From the NCBI GenBank assembly GCA_017386805.1, contig JAFOGM010000104.1, positions 1 to 5,607 of the forward strand: a stretch of 5,607 bases of DNA, written 5' to 3'. Source of the stretch: Bacillota bacterium. GTDB taxonomy: Bacteria; Bacillota; Clostridia; Peptostreptococcales; Anaerovoracaceae. This document shows, piece after piece, positions 5,008 through 5,607 of the stretch; position 1 is the first letter of the stretch; every line of letters starts with the position of its first letter. The position numbers were made by a program, and so were the translations under genes. The notes under the pieces are model-generated. The model saw nothing but the letters and a program-made list of their open reading frames with translations, was not told the origin of the DNA and did no database searches.

Positions 5008-5607
5008 ATGAATACAGATATTTTGTTCTTAAAGCAGGAAGATGTGATCAAAGCCGGTGCGCTGGATATGGCAATGACATTGGAAAAGGCGGAGAAGTCC
5101 CTGAAGATGTGGGCGGAAGGAACGCTGAAGAATCCTACGAAGGTCAGCCTGAATCTCCGTGAAGAACACGAATCCTTCTTCATGTCGATGCCTTGTTACA
5201 TCGGCGGCGATGTGAAGACTGCAGGCTTCAAATGGGCTGCAGAAGCACGAAAGAACTACAGTAAGGGAATTCCTCTCGGAATCGACGTTACCGTGCTCAG
5301 CGATCCGGAAACCGTCCTTCCCTATGCCTTCCTCGTCGCGACTCTGATCACGGCCATGAGAACGGCGGCTTCCGCGGGTCTGGGCGCAAAATATCTATGC
5401 AATCCCGATTCCAAGAAAGCTACTTTGGTGGGCTGCGGCGTAGTCGGCCGGTTCGGTGTGATGGCTGCGACTCTGGCGGTACCCTTCCTGGAACAGATCG
5501 AGATCTTCGACCTGGATCTGGAAAAAGCCAAGGCGGTTGCCGCAGAATTCGCGGACAATGTGATTCCGGTAAAGGCCGTGGATGATCTGGCGGAATCCGT
5601 AAAGACC
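5008..5607 (+). CDS. Ornithine cyclodeaminase/mu-crystallin family protein (second of tandem pair, 3' end outside window)
   Basis: The frame from ATG 5008 is open to the window end: 200 codons are visible and no stop is reached, so the gene is cut by the edge and not broken. It covers the substrate domain and the first half of the Rossmann domain of the same family. Visible landmarks are NPTKVSLNL (about 42-50), MPCYIGG (61-67), GFKW (73-76), LITAMRTAASAGLGAKYL (113-130), VGCGVVGR (141-148, GxGxxG) and IFDLD (166-170, the acid favouring NAD). Over the 199 comparable residues 143 are identical to the upstream paralogue (about 72%, hand count), with a one-residue insertion near residue 52. The conserved lysine and arginine are kept. 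The catalytic-Asp loop lies beyond the window. Codon choices differ in many places, so the duplication is not very recent. It may act on a different substrate or form a complex with its neighbour. Confidence 0.9.
   Translation, partial: MNTDILFLKQEDVIKAGALDMAMTLEKAEKSLKMWAEGTLKNPTKVSLNLREEHESFFMSMPCYIGGDVKTAGFKWAAEARKNYSKGIPLGIDVTVLSDPETVLPYAFLVATLITAMRTAASAGLGAKYLCNPDSKKATLVGCGVVGRFGVMAATLAVPFLEQIEIFDLDLEKAKAVAAEFADNVIPVKAVDDLAESVKT

Noticed and set aside
5008..5607. Truncated pseudogene copy of the OCD-family gene
   Set aside because: The frame is intact with all expected motifs and ends only because the window ends.

Overview
The window looks like chromosomal DNA from an anaerobic Firmicute of class Clostridia. 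The evidence is strong Gram-positive-type Shine-Dalgarno sequences (GGAGG, AAGGAG), consensus SigA-type promoters, an RsgI-family anti-sigma factor with PepSY domains, and a lipoprotein solute-binding protein whose N-terminus is typical of that class. Base composition is roughly balanced in the genes and strongly AT-rich only in the intergenic stretch at about 2875-3000. All genes lie on the + strand. I see no RNA genes, mobile elements or CRISPR arrays. Coding is dense, and no gap exceeds 300 bases.

Layout: (1) 1-1819 is a signalling module. An ECF-type sigma factor, cut by the left edge, overlaps an RsgI-like membrane anti-sigma factor by 11 bases. The anti-sigma factor carries the conserved Asn-Pro-Ser motif and two C-terminal PepSY domains. 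A GC-rich hairpin with a T-run (1861-1882) ends this unit. (2) 1888-2878 is a single-gene unit: a putative promoter, a short leader with a hairpin, a 10-TM EamA/DMT-family transporter best started at GTG 1987, and a strong terminator. (3) 2879-3107 is an AT-rich regulatory region with a 12-bp palindrome, an inverted repeat, a near-perfect promoter (TTGACA-17-TATAGT) and a leader of about 83 nt containing a possible hairpin. (4) 3108-5607 is an operon running off the right edge: a family 3 (amino-acid type) ABC solute-binding lipoprotein, then two tandem ornithine cyclodeaminase/mu-crystallin family proteins. The second is truncated by the window.

The parts suggest separate units. The sigma/anti-sigma pair probably senses an envelope or extracellular signal. 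The last operon probably captures an amino acid or related compound and processes it with NAD(P)-dependent enzymes; the substrate cannot be read from the sequence. The most interesting points are the tandem pair of OCD-family paralogues (about 72% identical over the 199 comparable residues, hand-counted) behind a binding protein with no transporter subunits in view, the altered sequence where the family's catalytic aspartate normally lies, and the pairing of an ECF-type sigma factor with an RsgI-type anti-sigma factor. I found no clearly new type of system.
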